This document shows positions 33,973 through 45,795 of a DNA stretch of 64,000 nt, piece after piece. The translations under genes were made by a program, and so were the position numbers. This DNA is from Coprinopsis marcescibilis. Lineage: Eukaryota; Basidiomycota; Agaricomycetes; Agaricales; Psathyrellaceae. A model generated the notes under the pieces. That model had not been told where the DNA came from and made no database searches. It saw only the letters and a program-made list of their open reading frames with translations. Position 1 is the stretch's first letter, and each line of letters opens with the position of its first letter. Location: assembly GCA_004369085.1 (NCBI GenBank), contig ML210282.1, positions 20,051 to 84,050 on the forward strand, in the 5' to 3' direction.

Positions 33973-35559
33973 ATGGGATTCTGGACCTATTTTTCTTCTT
34001 CTTCAACCAGCGAAACCGTCACCAAGACAGACACCGGAGAAATAATAGTCTCGACCTCCACGAAACGGATCTCTGAAATCCAAGCTTCCTCCAATGACGT
34101 GGTTATAGTCACCAACGAGTCCCACTTAAATTCGTCAGAAAAGACCGCCGTCGCTGTACAAACGCCTGGCAAGCCACCTCAGTCTAATCCAAAGCGGGTC
34201 TCGTTCCGTCAAGCATTCTCGTTCCCGCGGACACCAACGAGCGCAACAGATGCTTCGAATCAGCGCATGCCTCGGATTTCCAGGTCGGATAAGCGTGCCC
34301 AGAAGAATGCTTTGCGGCTAAAGAGCCTTATCACTGGAGAGAACCCACCGTTAGCGCCCAAGGTCACACCAGTGGTTGCTAAAGCCCACATGGATAAGCT
34401 GAAAACCCAGCTTGCTCAACCCAAATCAGCGAACAAGCTCATTGCAGAGTTAAGACGGCTTCCCGGTGGTGATGGCTCAAACCCTATCGACTCTGGTGAC
34501 GGCGTACGCGATGGACCTATCCATGCCGTTTGCCTTGCACATACAGATGCTGAAGAGGACACACTTCATTTCGCCAAGCTCTCGACACCTGCTTCAGCCA
34601 TCGGGGTGCAGTCGCTATCCGCTTCAGAGCAGATAAATGCAATCATTAACGAAATCAATATCATCGATCTAATTCAGGCTCCTGACCTTGGACTTGGACA
34701 ACCGGGGGATGGAAAGGGTCTGCTAGCAGGGGCCGTACCTACCGCAGAGACAGTAATGAACGGCGCAAAGCAAATAACACCCCACCTTATGACACTGGGC
34801 TATACTGCTGGTCGCTACCTTGTTCCCGATCATAGTGGTACGGTTGCTTCGCCTGGACATTGACTGTTGCTCACCCTAAAACTTTCTCAAGGGATTCACC
34901 CACCAACTGACCGATTCTCCGTATTGACTTGTAAGAGTCACAGTCTCGGCACTTCCGTGAAAATTCTGACCTGTGTGGCTAGATTGGTGGGGTCTCGAGG
35001 TTCTCATGCCTCCACCTACAATTGAGTATCTTGCGGTGCGCTTGATTGTTGACGCATTAAGAAAAGGGGCTTACATTTCTCCTAGGGTGTGCAATCGGTC
35101 TCTGGGTCCGTTGTAAACTTCCTTTCCGCTCTCGCACTCGTCAACAATGGTGTGAGGGAGATCTTACCGTTTGTGCGGTACATTGCGCAATTCGTTGAAT
35201 TCGAGTTCAGTACGATAAAGAGACAAGATCAGGGAAAGGGTGTTGTCTGTGCAGCAACATGGTGTGTGACTATAATCAAGTAGCAAAAGCGTAGCGCTCA
35301 CAATTGGTACATTATAGGCTCATGCCTGCCGCCTTGGTAATTGCCTTCCCGAAGAACATACAACATGACGGACTGAATTTAATCACAGGTTCCCCGCCCC
35401 TGGGATTTCCCCGACCCACCTTCCGAGGATGGGGTTTTCCCCGCCCCCACATCGACGACTAAAGAAGCTAACGAAACCAAAGGAAACACTATACCCGTTA
35501 CAGTCCCGGCAATCTCTTTTCTTGACATTGTTACGCCCCCTGTTGTTCAACAAGCTTGA
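33973..35559 (+). CDS. Conserved fungal protein of unknown function (VPRPWDFP family)
   Basis: A long first exon (MGFWTYFSSSSTSETV, Ser/Thr-rich, then basic KRAQKNALRLKSLITGE, later NEINIIDLIQAPDLGL) is followed by short exons. Together they give GYTAGRYLVPDHSG, IHPPTDRFSVLTY, WWGLEVLMPPPTIEYLA, VQSVSGSVVNFLSALALV, NNGVREILPFVRYIAQFVE, KGVVCAATW, LMPAALVPRPWDFPDPP and a tail ending PPVVQQA. All junctions stay in phase. The C-terminal block is highly conserved-looking with two hydrophobic helices, and I recall similar blocks in other fungal proteins, but no function is known to me. The GC-rich CCCC runs near 35,390-35,450 are part of this coding sequence, not promoter sites. About 450 residues. 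Confidence 0.75.
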
Positions 35560-35855
35560 ACAGCATTTCTATACCCAGCTACTGCTTAACGACCATTATG
35601 ACGATACGACTAGGGATATTGCTTACCCCGTTACCCCATGTACATCAGTGAACATCACTATATCATTATGGACTGTACATATGAAATCCGTTTATCTTCC
35701 CCAAGGACGGAGCTTGTGGAGTACACGTGACCGCGTATGTGGACTCGGTCGGAGGCAGGTGAAATCGACCCGTCTCTTCCTATCCTTGGGGTTGCTCATA
35801 AATCCTGGGTAAAACAAAGCAAGATATTCTGCATCTCTGTCTATAGCCCTTGACG
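35560..35855 (+). promoter_or_regulatory. Upstream region of the PrpD gene
   Basis: About 300 bases before the dehydratase start. No specific regulator site could be supported; a pyrimidine-rich stretch (35,765-35,790 and 35,830-35,850) leads to the start. Confidence 0.3.
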
Positions 35856-37854
35856 ATGTTGTCCAGGGTCATCCGAAGCAACACTTCTCTTGCTCCTCGT
35901 CGTCTCGCACAACCAGCAGCTTCATTGCGCTCGTTCAGTGTCAGGTCAGCAGAACGTCCAGGCTCCGTCCCGGCACCCCGGTTATCGATTGCTGCTCAAG
36001 CTCCTCGTATCTCTGCTCGAACCATGTCTGTCCACCACGGAGAATCCGCCGTTCGACCTGAAGCCGACAAGGTCTTGCAGGACATCGCGGACTATGTCCA
36101 CGACTACAAGGTCGACTCGGAGCTCGCCTTCGAGACTGCCAGACTCTGCTTGATCGACACCATTGGTTGCGGTCTCGAGGCTCTGCACTTTCCAGAGTGC
36201 ACCAAGGTTCTCGGCCCCGTCGTCGAGGGTACAATTGTGCCAAACGGTATGTGTATCGCGATCCACCTCATCGCAATGTGGTTCTGACTCCGTGTGTGTA
36301 GGTACCCGGGTACCCGGCACCAACTACATCCTCGACCCAGTCCGTGGTGCATTCAACATTGGAACCATTATCCGATGGCTCGACTTCAACGACTGCTGGC
36401 TCGCCGCAGAATGTGAGTAACTCACAAGCGGTGCCAGCGAGGAACAGCCTAACCATAGGTCTCTCGATAGGGGGTCATCCTTCCGACAACCTTGGCGCCA
36501 TCCTTGCCGTTGCGGACCACCTCGCGCGTCAAGGACAGCCCTTGACCGTCCGGGACATCTTGGAGGCCATGATCAAGGCCCACGAAATCCAAGGTGGCCT
36601 CGCTCTGCTCAACTCGTTCAACCGGGTCGGTCTGGATCACGTCGTCCTCGTCAAGGTCGCATCGACCGCCGTCGTCTCCAAGCTTCTCGGGCTTTCACGG
36701 GAACAGACCATCGATGCCATCTCCCAAGCCTGGGTTGATGGTCAATCCCTCCGAACATACCGACATGCGCCCAACACCGGCGCCCGAAAGTCTTGGGCTG
36801 CCGGTGATGCTTGCTCGCGTGCAGTCAACCTTGCCCTCCTCGTCAAGAATGGCGAGAAAGGTCTCCCCTCCGTCCTCACCGCCAAGACTTGGGGCTTCTA
36901 CGATGTCCTCTTCAAGGTTAGACTTCGTACACATCGATATTTTTGGTCCATATATTAACCCTCTTGTGCAGGGCAAGCCCTTCGAGTTCCAACGCCCCTA
37001 TGGCTCGTACATCATGGAGAACGTCTTGTTCAAGATCTCCTTCCCCGCAGAGTTCCACGCTCAAACCGCCGTCGAGGCCGCACACGTCCTCCACAACAAG
37101 CTCAAGGAGTTGGGCAAGACCTCGAACGACATCAAGAGCGTCCGCATCCGCACCCAGGAGGCCGCCGTCCGAATCATCGACAAGCAAGGTCCTCTTGACA
37201 ACTTTGCTGACAGAGAGTACGTTTCCAACTTTATAGCCGCTGCAGGTTGCTTACATGCGAATGTTATTTAGTCACGCTATCAGCTACATGGTCGCATATC
37301 CCTTGATTTTCGGAGAGCTCACCTCTCAGAGCTAGTACGTTACGCACACAGCGGCCGTATATATGGTACTGACCAAGGCTCCTAGCACCGACGCCTCGGC
37401 TGCTGATCCTCGCATCGACGAACTCCGATCCAAGATCTACTGCGTCGAGGAGAGCAAGTTCAGCGTTGACTACCACGACCCTGAGAAGCGCTCCATCGGA
37501 AATGCTTTGTTGGTCGAGTTGAACGACGGCACCGTTCTCGATGAGGTCGAGATCGAGTACCCTGTTGGCCACAAGCGTCGTCGCGCTGAGGGTACCCCCT
37601 TACTGATGAACAAGTTTGTCAAGTACGTGTATCCTTCTCCAGCTCTCGGAACACTACTCATGTCCCACCTTTTCATAGCCACATCGCACCCCACTTCGAT
37701 GCGGCCCACCAAAAGAAGTAAGTAAACTCGCTCAATTCAATAACACACACGTTCTGATCAGTTCCGTTACAGGATCCTCGACACTGTCACCAACGCCGAG
37801 GAATTCTCCAAGCTTCCCGTCGACAAGTTCACTGACCTCTTTGTCAAGGCTTAA
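35856..37854 (+). CDS. prpD: 2-Methylcitrate dehydratase (MmgE/PrpD family), mitochondrial
   Basis: Dehydrates 2-methylcitrate to 2-methyl-cis-aconitate in the methylcitrate cycle that detoxifies propionyl-CoA. The N-terminus [20 protein letters not shown] is Arg/Ser-rich, a mitochondrial presequence. MmgE/PrpD features follow: [92 protein letters not shown] and [10 protein letters not shown], ending FTDLFVKA. About 520 residues, typical of the fungal/bacterial enzyme. The W-GHPSDN junction requires the second of two close acceptors (CGATAG). About nine exons. No other methylcitrate-cycle gene is nearby. Convergent with the next gene. Confidence 0.93.
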
Positions 37855-38033
37855 TATATACGTCCTTGCACCAGCATGTCACTATAACAACATCGAAAAC
37901 ACCTATAATACACACTTGAACAAACAAACCAATTCTAAATCAGAGAGGGGACCACAAGGTCATTCGAAGTTGACCGGTTAGAAGGGTATCGCTATACTGT
38001 TCCTGTGGGTTCGTGCGAGTCGTAACCAATCCT

Positions 38034-40063
38034 TCAAGTCTCTTTCTTTGGCCTCCATTTCTTCTGCGTCATAGGCGTGCTCGGTTTCTTGGCCAGCTTG
38101 TGATTGACTTCAGACCTAACAGGGCGTGCTGGCGTTGCAAACAATCAATGAGCAAGGTGTACATAACTTGTGAATGGTCCGTCCTACCTGCAGGCTTTGA
38201 CGGACTGTTGGAGGTACCAGTGACTGTTCTCGTTGACTGCGCTCTCGCACCTACGTGGTTTCCTGTCGTAGGAGGAGCTCTGGGGAACGACTGGAATGCG
38301 GGTAAGCTGCCCGGTCCCTGACTGGACCGAGTGGATGGAGTTCGTCGCGTAGTAGGCAAAGAATCCAGTGGCATCGACCCAACTGCTCGGTCCAACGCAC
38401 CGCCATCTTCCTCGGTCACAGAAGCCAATTTCCTTTGAACCAAGCGGGTTAGAGGAACAGATTTTGGCTCGTGCTCAGAGAAACTGTGACGATGAAAGGT
38501 TTGGCGTGAAGTTGCGAGGTTCTCCGTCGAAACAACATTCTTTCCGAACGGACTGAAATAATCTAGGGAGATTCAAGGGGTTAACTCGAGACGAAATGTG
38601 GTTCTCAAGGGCGCACCTTCGAACGAAGTTCCCGTGCGATGGGAAAGGCCTGGCACAGGGGACGAAGAACCTGCGATGGGTTTCCCGTGCCGCATGAAAT
38701 TCCTCTGGACTTCAACAAACCTGTCAGATTGAAACCCAAGCGGAGAGTTCTCATCGGCCCCAGGAAACTGATGCAGACCCAGCGAGGCGACCTTGGAGAA
38801 CCCCGCATTATCTAGTCCAGGAGTGAAGGGAGTTCCCGGAGTGTTTGGGAACAAAGGAGTCCATTGAGAAGAGGTAGTCAAAGGCGAGAGCAGCGACTCG
38901 TCCCTGGTTCGAAGTGGCTGGAATTGGTTGAGTCCAAGATAATCACCTTGGGTAAGGTTGTGGCCATAAGACTGGTAGGGCTTCAATGGCGGGCGTCCAA
39001 AAATATGAAGATGTTCCTGCATCAAGTGGTTAAGCTTCATGTCCGCTCCAAAGCCAAGACCTGCGAGTTGACTAGAGAGGAAGTTGACGTCTCCAGGAGC
39101 ACCAGGAAGCTCGATATCAGCCACTGGTCCTCTGAATTGGTCATAAGGGGGCTTGCGTATATGAGCACTCGCGAGTGGTTGTGACTGTCGTCCCAGATTA
39201 TCAGCACCTTGGAGGTATGTATCTGAGCTAGACCTTTCAACAGTGTTCGGTTTACGGGTGTTGCCGATCCCAGTCGCCCTGCCAGTGTACATATGCGCTT
39301 GCTTCGAATACAGAAACCTTGGTTCCGGTACAGCAAATACCTCTGGCTCTGGCGTAGAAAGACGAAGACTGTATTGTTGATCAAGACCCCAGATCGTGTT
39401 CGAAGCGTGGTCCCCTTCGATTATGGTACCTTCCGCGCCTCTGAGGAGAGGAAGCGTTGAAAGGTGGCTGCGGCAATTGTTCAAGTGAGAGTACTTACGA
39501 CGGACAACGTGCATACGGGAGTGACAGCGGGCCATGCAAGGCGGGAATAGGTTTTGGTGGTGAATTGGCCCAGAAACTCCAATCTAATAGAATTTAGGAA
39601 TTAATCAAAAAATGGGGAAAATATACAGACCATTTTGGTCCTGAAACGGCGGAGACTGTGGTGTGCTGGGAATGTCGGCGCCGAGAGGGCACTCGTCGCT
39701 GGAATACGAGTCATCGAAGGCGGGCAAAAATCCAGGCAAAGACACGACTCGTGGCTGGTAAAATATCATATCGCTCTCAGACTCGGGCATTTCGGGCAAA
39801 GAGACGACGCGATTTGACTGTCGCTGAGGGCGAGGCAGGCGGTGGCCGAGCCCCGTCGGTCGAGCAGTTCCCGAGGCAGATTGAACAGGCTCTGGCGCAG
39901 CAGCATCCAGAAATTTGCCATTTCGGTGACAGAAACAAGAACAAGTTTCATTTCCGAGAGATTTGACATCGCCGTGTCCGATTTTGGCCTCCACACAGAG
40001 TTCTACCTGCACGCCTTTGTCAATGTATGCGCCCTTGGAAAAATCGTCAAAGAATGCGGCCAT
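38034..40063 (-). CDS. Uncharacterised Pro/Ser-rich protein
   Basis: A multi-exon model starting MAAFFDDFSKGAYIDKGV, containing VELCVEAKIGHGDVKSLG and ETCSCFCHRNGKFLDAA (a Cys/His cluster that could bind metal). A long disordered stretch follows (PQSPPFQDQN, SLRLSTPEPEVFAVPEPRF, LYSKQAHMYTGRATG, WTPLFPNTPGTPFTPGLD). A splice over an apparent stop gives TSFE-DYFSPFGKNVVSTEN, LTRLVQRKLASVTEEDGG and a basic end TPMTQKKWRPKKET. The 3' border at 38034 depends on one further intron near 38,110-38,190; without it the protein ends near 38069. No family recognised. It is probably nuclear or cytosolic, with no signal peptide or membrane helix. Confidence 0.6.
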
Positions 40064-40197
40064 AGATATAACAGCGATGGGAGGAGTAGAAAACACTTGG
40101 AGACAAGCCAGCCTTTTACTTGAGCAACTTGGCGGAGTTTCAAAGAGCAAAGTTTCAGAATGTAGATACAGTAGTGTGGTGAGTATATGACACTCTT

Positions 40198-41483
40198 TCA
40201 TGACTTGTTGAAAAAGGATGAAAGTTTAGACATCCCAGTTGTGCTCGCTTTCTTGAGCTTCTCGACTCCTTGTGAACCTCTTCCCGCCTTCCTCTTCTTA
40301 TCAGTCGCGTCTCCCGGGCCTTTCTTAGTGTTGGCGGCGCTTTTGAGAGGGACTTGTTCTTCCATGTTTGCCTTGAGATATGACTCCAACTGGGTAAAAC
40401 TACTGTGCGTTAGAGTCAAGGCCAGTTGTACAGAGGATCTCACGTACTCGTATGAGGACACAATGTCTCGCTTGAGCTCAGGAGATAGGTATTGGGAGAC
40501 CAAATCGATTGCCGCCTTCTTTCGACCGACTGCTTGAGATTTGAGTGGTAGTACGAGTACAGTAACTTCCCCAAACTCACGAGATAATAGCTTTTCCCGC
40601 CCATCCTCCATGAGGCCGTCCTTGGCCAAGTTACGGACAATTGTTCGCGATAGATCAAGGCTTTTAGAACTCTCAAGTCGGTTGATTTTTGCTGTGATAT
40701 ATTTCTTGGCCTTCTCCGCTGAGTAACGGTAGACAATTGTTTCTGGCCCGAAATCTGGGGGCGGGTTAACCAATTTCAACAACCTGTCTTAGCAAATACT
40801 GACCTTTGACGTCGCACAGTTGACGGAGTGCCCGTAACGTGCAGGGTAGTGACACGAAACTGTCTACGCTCTTCTGCAACAACATTGGCGAGGTGAGAGC
40901 TAGTGATTCGGCAAATGAATTTGTTGCTTCTTCAAAGATATCCTCTGCCGTGCGATAAACGTCTGACTGCAACTTTGGTCATTCTTCTGGGCAACGTGCA
41001 ACAGATGCCAATTCACCTGAGCGCGTTGAAGTATTGGAATGAGCAGCAAGGCGGCGTCTATAGGCGTCATCATGACCAGTCTTCCGTCTTGAGCACGTAT
41101 CAGCGATCCACTCGCGAGGGAATGTGTGTTGTGGACATACCAGACACCACCTCATCACCCAAAAACCAGGACCGTCCAGCATGAGGGGAGACTGCTTGTA
41201 GCTCGAGTATCGCGTCGGGGGTTGGAAAAAGCAGGACTAGGAGACCTAAGCAGACATTAGGCCATCATATCCCGCGTAAATTGCCGGCAAAAGCTCCTAC
41301 CTGTTCTGGGATGTGGCAACGAGAGATATTCAATCCCACCGTTGCTTCCTCCTGCAACATTCTGGGCAGAATCCAGCTGCGCAGAAAGAGTCTGGAGAAT
41401 GTCTGGCAGGTGGTAAGCACATATCGTATAGATACATAAGCTCCTGGCTTACCTTCGGGAAGGATGGCGAAGTTTGTCGACAT
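40198..41483 (-). CDS. RNH202: Ribonuclease H2 subunit B
   Basis: Non-catalytic subunit of RNase H2, which removes ribonucleotides from DNA in the nucleus. Spliced features match Rnh202/RNASEH2B: MSTNFAILPED, IEYLSLPHPRT, VLLFPTPDAILELQAVSPH, AGRSWFLGDEVVS, LVMMTPIDAALLLIPILQR, TAEDIFEEATNSFAESLAL, SFVSLPCTLRALRQLCDVK and ETIVYRYSAEKAKKYITAK, then the helical part with SRTIVRNLAKDGL. The basic C-terminus closes with MSKLSSFFNKS, a PIP-box-like end as in other RNASEH2B proteins, suggesting PCNA contact. About seven exons. Divergent from the tandem membrane-protein cluster, 265 bases away. Subunits A and C are not in the window. Confidence 0.88.
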
Positions 41484-43163
41484 GGTTGTTGTTTAACTTG
41501 AGGGAATTCATTGCTCGGCGGCCCGCATTGCCTGGACGCGACGCGTTGTTTGCGCATATTGTTTCGAACCTGTGATGAGAGCCCGATAATCCCGGAACAC
41601 GTCTTGACTGCCATGATGATGCCGTTGTTACTTCCAAGGTTCTTCACTTCTCCTGATCCACAAGTACTCATGACAAGCTCCCCGGAGGCCCGCCATAATT
41701 CTGCTTGATTGAGACTCTCAAGACCAGCAACGTGGCAAAGAAAGTGCTTTGGAAAGGATAACTGTGCAAACGCACGCAAGGACGCCCAGCGCTGAACAGG
41801 AGTCCTTACACCCAGGGTCTTTACCACCGGACTACGACAAGAGTGAACGAGACTGTAATCCTAAACAGTCGAAATTAAATGTTGCATCTTGGATAATATT
41901 GCGGTGGGCTTTGTTCGGGACATTGCTCCTCGTCGTTGTGCTTATTGTCACCGTCATCGTCGTACCATTAGCCACAGAAGTGAGTAGGCTTACAGTTCTA
42001 TGAGCTGCATCAGTAAAATTGACGAAAACTATAGGCAAACTGACAGCCACATTCCATTGATTACGATCCGTGGACGTTACCTTTAGTCTTGAATCCCCAA
42101 GAGCAATTGGGGCTCCAATGGGGCTATAATGGCACTTGCGACCAAGTTACTTCGAGCACTACTGAAAGCCGCAATGAATTTATGACAATGTAGGTCTCCA
42201 TCAAGAGTGCTGAAACTTCTTAGCTGATCACCGCCTGCATTTTTAGAGTGGAATATTATTTGAATACCTCTACCATTGCGACAGTCCGCGTGGACGGCGG
42301 ACTGTCCAGGCTCAGGGGATCTTTAAGTGTCCAAATGAGCACTGAAATAGCACAGGAAGATATCAACTTCAGCGAAACCCTAAAACACTCGAAGAGCTCG
42401 CGCTGTGTTTCAATCAGGAATATAGCACGAGAGGGCTCCTGATCAAGGTACGACTTTGGGCGCTCGCCCAATGACAGGTTCGACTGACCTTGCGTTAAGC
42501 CTTCCCCTAGACTTAATGTCGAGGAGATCTTCGTTGAAATAAGAATAGAACTAACTATGCGAGGGTCGCCAATCCATGGACTCGTAACCCACCTCCCGGG
42601 ATTCTCTCAAGATTTTGGTAACATTGCTGGCGTCAATGCCTTGTACGTCGAAGGCTACAATGCGTCAATATCATGCCAAGTATGTAAAAATGCCCCACTC
42701 CCTCTGGCACACTGATCTCAATGCACATAAAGTCTATCAGGGCCACTCACGTATCAATAATGCGTTGGGCTCCATTCAAGGAAAATTCACTGGTTCAAGT
42801 TCATTGCAGCCCTCAGGGCTCGAAAGGGAGGTCGCATATGCAAAACGAATGTACCATTTTAGCCAATCGAGTCACTGCTTCCACAGCTCGATTACAGTTG
42901 ACGTGACTATGACCTTTGAATCAACCCCCTAGGACTGGTGGCCGACATCACTCTATTTCGACGGAGAGCACAGGTGAGTGATCTGTATATAACATACCCA
43001 GCATTGCTGAGCGCCATATTTGCGAATAGCCCAATGTTTTAGTGAAAGTGATCCCTGGAAATCACAATCCGCATTCAACACCGTTGTTAGGAGCAACAAT
43101 GCTCCCGTCAACCTCACTGTATCTCAACCCACTGATCTGCCGGCAGCGAGTGTCGGCCAGTTA

Positions 43164-43393
43164 AGGTAGGGCGCATTCACGATCCAGGAGGGGTCGTAAT
43201 ACCTCCGAAACCCCCTTGTCTGGCTTATACCATCGCAACGAGTCCACCATTCTTTCNNNNNNNNNNAAATAGGTCTAACTGATAAATAAATGCAGCTCTA
43301 CGGCCATATATAACCTCAAGCCGATGGTATAAGCCAGACAATGAGTTTTCGGAGGTATCACGACCCTTCCTGGATCGTGAATGCGCCCTACCT
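43164..43393. mobile_element. Palindromic MITE-like insertion with TA target duplication
   Basis: Two arms of about 72 bases (43164-43235 and 43322-43393) are inverted copies with only a few mismatches; each outer end begins AGGTAGGGCGCATTCACG. TA flanks both ends (43162-43163 and 43394-43395), the target duplication typical of Tc1/mariner-type elements. The centre contains the assembly gap and no coding sequence. Removing the element plus one TA rejoins ..GQL and LVVDNSL.. in frame with the paralogues. Alternatively the stretch may be spliced out (GTAGGG.. to ..ACAATAG is also in phase). Confidence 0.7.
43257..43266. other. Assembly gap (10 N)
   Basis: Ten N lie between the two arms of the palindrome; hairpin-forming repeats often break assemblies, so the true inner length is unknown. 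Confidence 0.98.
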
Positions 43394-43890
43394 TACTCGT
43401 CGTCGACAATAGCTTGAACGATTCGTTCATCAAACTCGATTCCAAGTTTGTTGGCTGGTTCGACTTCATATCAAATTGGGGAATGTTCAATTCGTGGATA
43501 ATGCCATTGCAACAGTCGATCGAAATTTTGGCTTCGAAAAGGAGACGTCAAGACAGATACGGGGGTGGGCCACATGGAAGTGCAGGACCCAAATTCGACT
43601 TACCACGGCGACTTCCGCGTCTATTCGTCGTTAGGTTTGGCATATCTGGAATTTGTGTAGCAGGTTTGCCGTTCCTTAGAAACTATCGAAATTGTGCAGT
43701 CATCCCTTGCCTTTATACATCAATGCGCAGTTCATATCGGCATCCCAGGCCAATACGTAAATTATCAAGACAGCGAAGCAAATGCTGCGAATAAATACCA
43801 AATAGCCATGGCGATGACCGACCAGCCCTAGGCTTGTCCTACGCTAACATCTATACCCTCAACCAGGCTGGCTCCTGCTTTCGAGTGACT

Positions 43891-45795
43891 ATGATTCTGC
43901 TTGAAGGAAATCCGGACGAGAAGAACCAACTAGAATTCGAAGCTGCTGTCGTCTCACGCTCGTCATGGTCTTCTCTCCGACCTCCTCAGCCGGCCACCAT
44001 CCGTTTGCGGTTGCCAGAGGAATATGCAAGCTCTGTACGAAGCTCATTACCGGACTATGAAACCAGCCAGCGAGTACATCGAAAACCTCCACAACTGGCG
44101 CAGAACTGGACGGTTTTTGGGGTATCGCGGCGGAAGGTTTCCACCTGGGCTCTAATAGCCCTCGTTGTGTTGGTTTTAGCTGTTATTCTTCCCGTATCCA
44201 TTGTAGTGAGTATTTGCATCTTACCCACATACAAGTACCTAATGGTGAGAAGCGAAGTCGCAGGGATGATCAAGGTCGTCAGACTTTCGAAGAATTCGGG
44301 GTTTCCGAGTCAATTTCAAGCCCTTACACTATATCCCAGCTTCAGTGGGAAGGTTACGCTGGCGAATGCATTGAACCTACAACCTCAAACTCGAGGTTCT
44401 ACACAGACTCTACCGGCTACTATGTGGAATCGATACTGTAAGTCCGGGGCTGTCAGTACGACTTCCATCTAACAGACTTTTTCAGTACACAGTACCGACT
44501 ACAGGCCACCGGTCTGGTGGCAATCCGATTAGACAGCACCTATCTCTCACAGCTGGTTGGCTCGTTGACGGTAGAAATGAGCAAAGACCTGGACCAGCAA
44601 GACGCAATCATGAACGTTGGAATCACAGCAAGCCCAAACATTTTGGGAGCCGTTACTGTTTGCCTCAATCAGGCAAACAGCACCAGAGGACTCGTAATCA
44701 AGGCACGATACTTTGCACAATCTCTGAAGTCATCCTCCGCTAACGTGTTGTTCAGACTCCACAGGCTTATGGCGTGAATGACACGCTCGCTGTCGATATT
44801 CGGGTTGAGTTACCCCAAACCAGCTCTATCGAGGCATTTGTAACGAACCTTCCTGGATTCGCGCAAACCATTGGAACTGTCCACGGAATCGAGACCTTGT
44901 ACCTTGAAGGTTACAACGCTTCGATATCGTGTGAAGTGAGTGGTACCCTTGTCCCCCACCACTCCGAGTCTCTTAACGGGCACTTTCTAGTTTGCAAAAG
45001 CCTCTTTTGTAACCATTAGCAATGCGTTAGCGCCCATACGTGGAACGTTCTATGTTGGGAAAAGCATTGAATTGAAAGGCATTCATAGGTGAGAGAGATT
45101 CTCAGATGTTGTTCGCTGTTGCAGTACAGAGTAGCTCAAACACGGGTTGTGTATATCCCAGCCTGGTCGAGGTCAATGTGACCTTGGAATACTCCCCCGC
45201 ACCTCTTGGTGATTCTGTAGAGCCCTGGACGGTGCTTGATATAAACGGAGCACATAGGTACTTTTCCGTGAATTCACGAACCGCGAAATGCACGTTAAAC
45301 TCAGCACATTTATTTATCCACAGCCCAATAATCGCCAACGTAACGCTATACAAACCCCAGATCGTTCAATCAATCGATAATTCCACTGAGGTATCTGTAT
45401 CCGGGAACCCTTTTTTTACTTCAGTGGTGAGCTATGCTGGCCTAATCGACCTCGCCCTTTCACAGCCATCAGATTACCCACCTGGTGTGACCGGACAAAC
45501 ATTGAACGTCCGTAATAGTTTGGCAGCCACTGTTGTGAAACTCGACTCGAAAATCGCGGACACCTTTACCGTCAGGAGTCGTCTGGATGGTGTGCGCCTT
45601 CAGGTCCACGGCAACGATACTACGAGCCTGACCCATCCCGAAGGCCTGACCCGTCTCGTTCACCTCGACAAGCAAACGGCAAGAAAAATCATAGGTCGGG
45701 TAGAGTGGCAGGGTCTCTCGGAGTCACTGGAGCCAGTTTTCAGTCATACCGACATCCTCTCTTCTTCAGGCTCGGTGCTGTTGGAATTTACGTAG
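43891..45795 (+). CDS. Single-pass membrane protein with adhesin-like ectodomain, tandem copy 2
   Basis: Type II topology: a cytoplasmic tail of about 90 residues with SLPDYETSQRVHRK, a helix (STWALIALVVLVLAVILPVSIV), then a large outside domain of about 390 residues. The ectodomain is made of beta-rich repeats with several N-glycosylation sites: LQWEGYAGECIEPTTSNS, LVGSLTVEMSKDLDQQ, TLAVDIRVELPQTSS, GTVHGIETLYLEGYNASI, NALAPIRGTFYVG, IDLALSQPSDYPPGVTGQ and SLAATVVKLDSKIADTF, ending GSVLLEFT. The alternating pattern resembles DUF4097-like adhesin beta-solenoids, an inference only. About eight exons. The intron at 44703-44755 has a GC donor where copies 1 and 3 have GT. It appears intact. Likely a surface or secretory-pathway protein; role unknown. 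Confidence 0.72.

Larger units (their letters stand above)
41749..43660 (+). pseudogene. Tandem membrane-protein family, copy 1 (broken)
   Basis: First of three tandem paralogues. Recognisable parts: cytoplasmic LPPDYDKSERD, the membrane helix ALFGTLLLVVVLIVTVIVV, then ectodomain exons LQWGYNGTC, LTMRGSPIHGLVTHLPG, FGNIAGVNALYVEGYNAS and VNLTVSQPTDLPAASVGQ, then past the insertion NSLNDSFIKLDSKFVG and a last piece FRVYSSLGLAYLEFV. Three lesions: no ATG opens the first exon (the frame begins after TGA, first candidate TTG at 41749); an insertion with a 10-N gap at 43164-43393 interrupts the frame; and two same-direction frame slips separate LDSKFVG, EKETSRQIRGWATW and the last piece. Some slips might be assembly error near the gap. 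Most likely a decaying copy. Confidence 0.7.

Noticed and set aside
35390..35450. Cluster of CCCCGCCCC/CCCCAC motifs that look like CreA/Mig1 sites upstream of the PrpD gene
   Set aside because: They fall in the last exon of the preceding gene and encode VPRPWDFPDPP and what follows.
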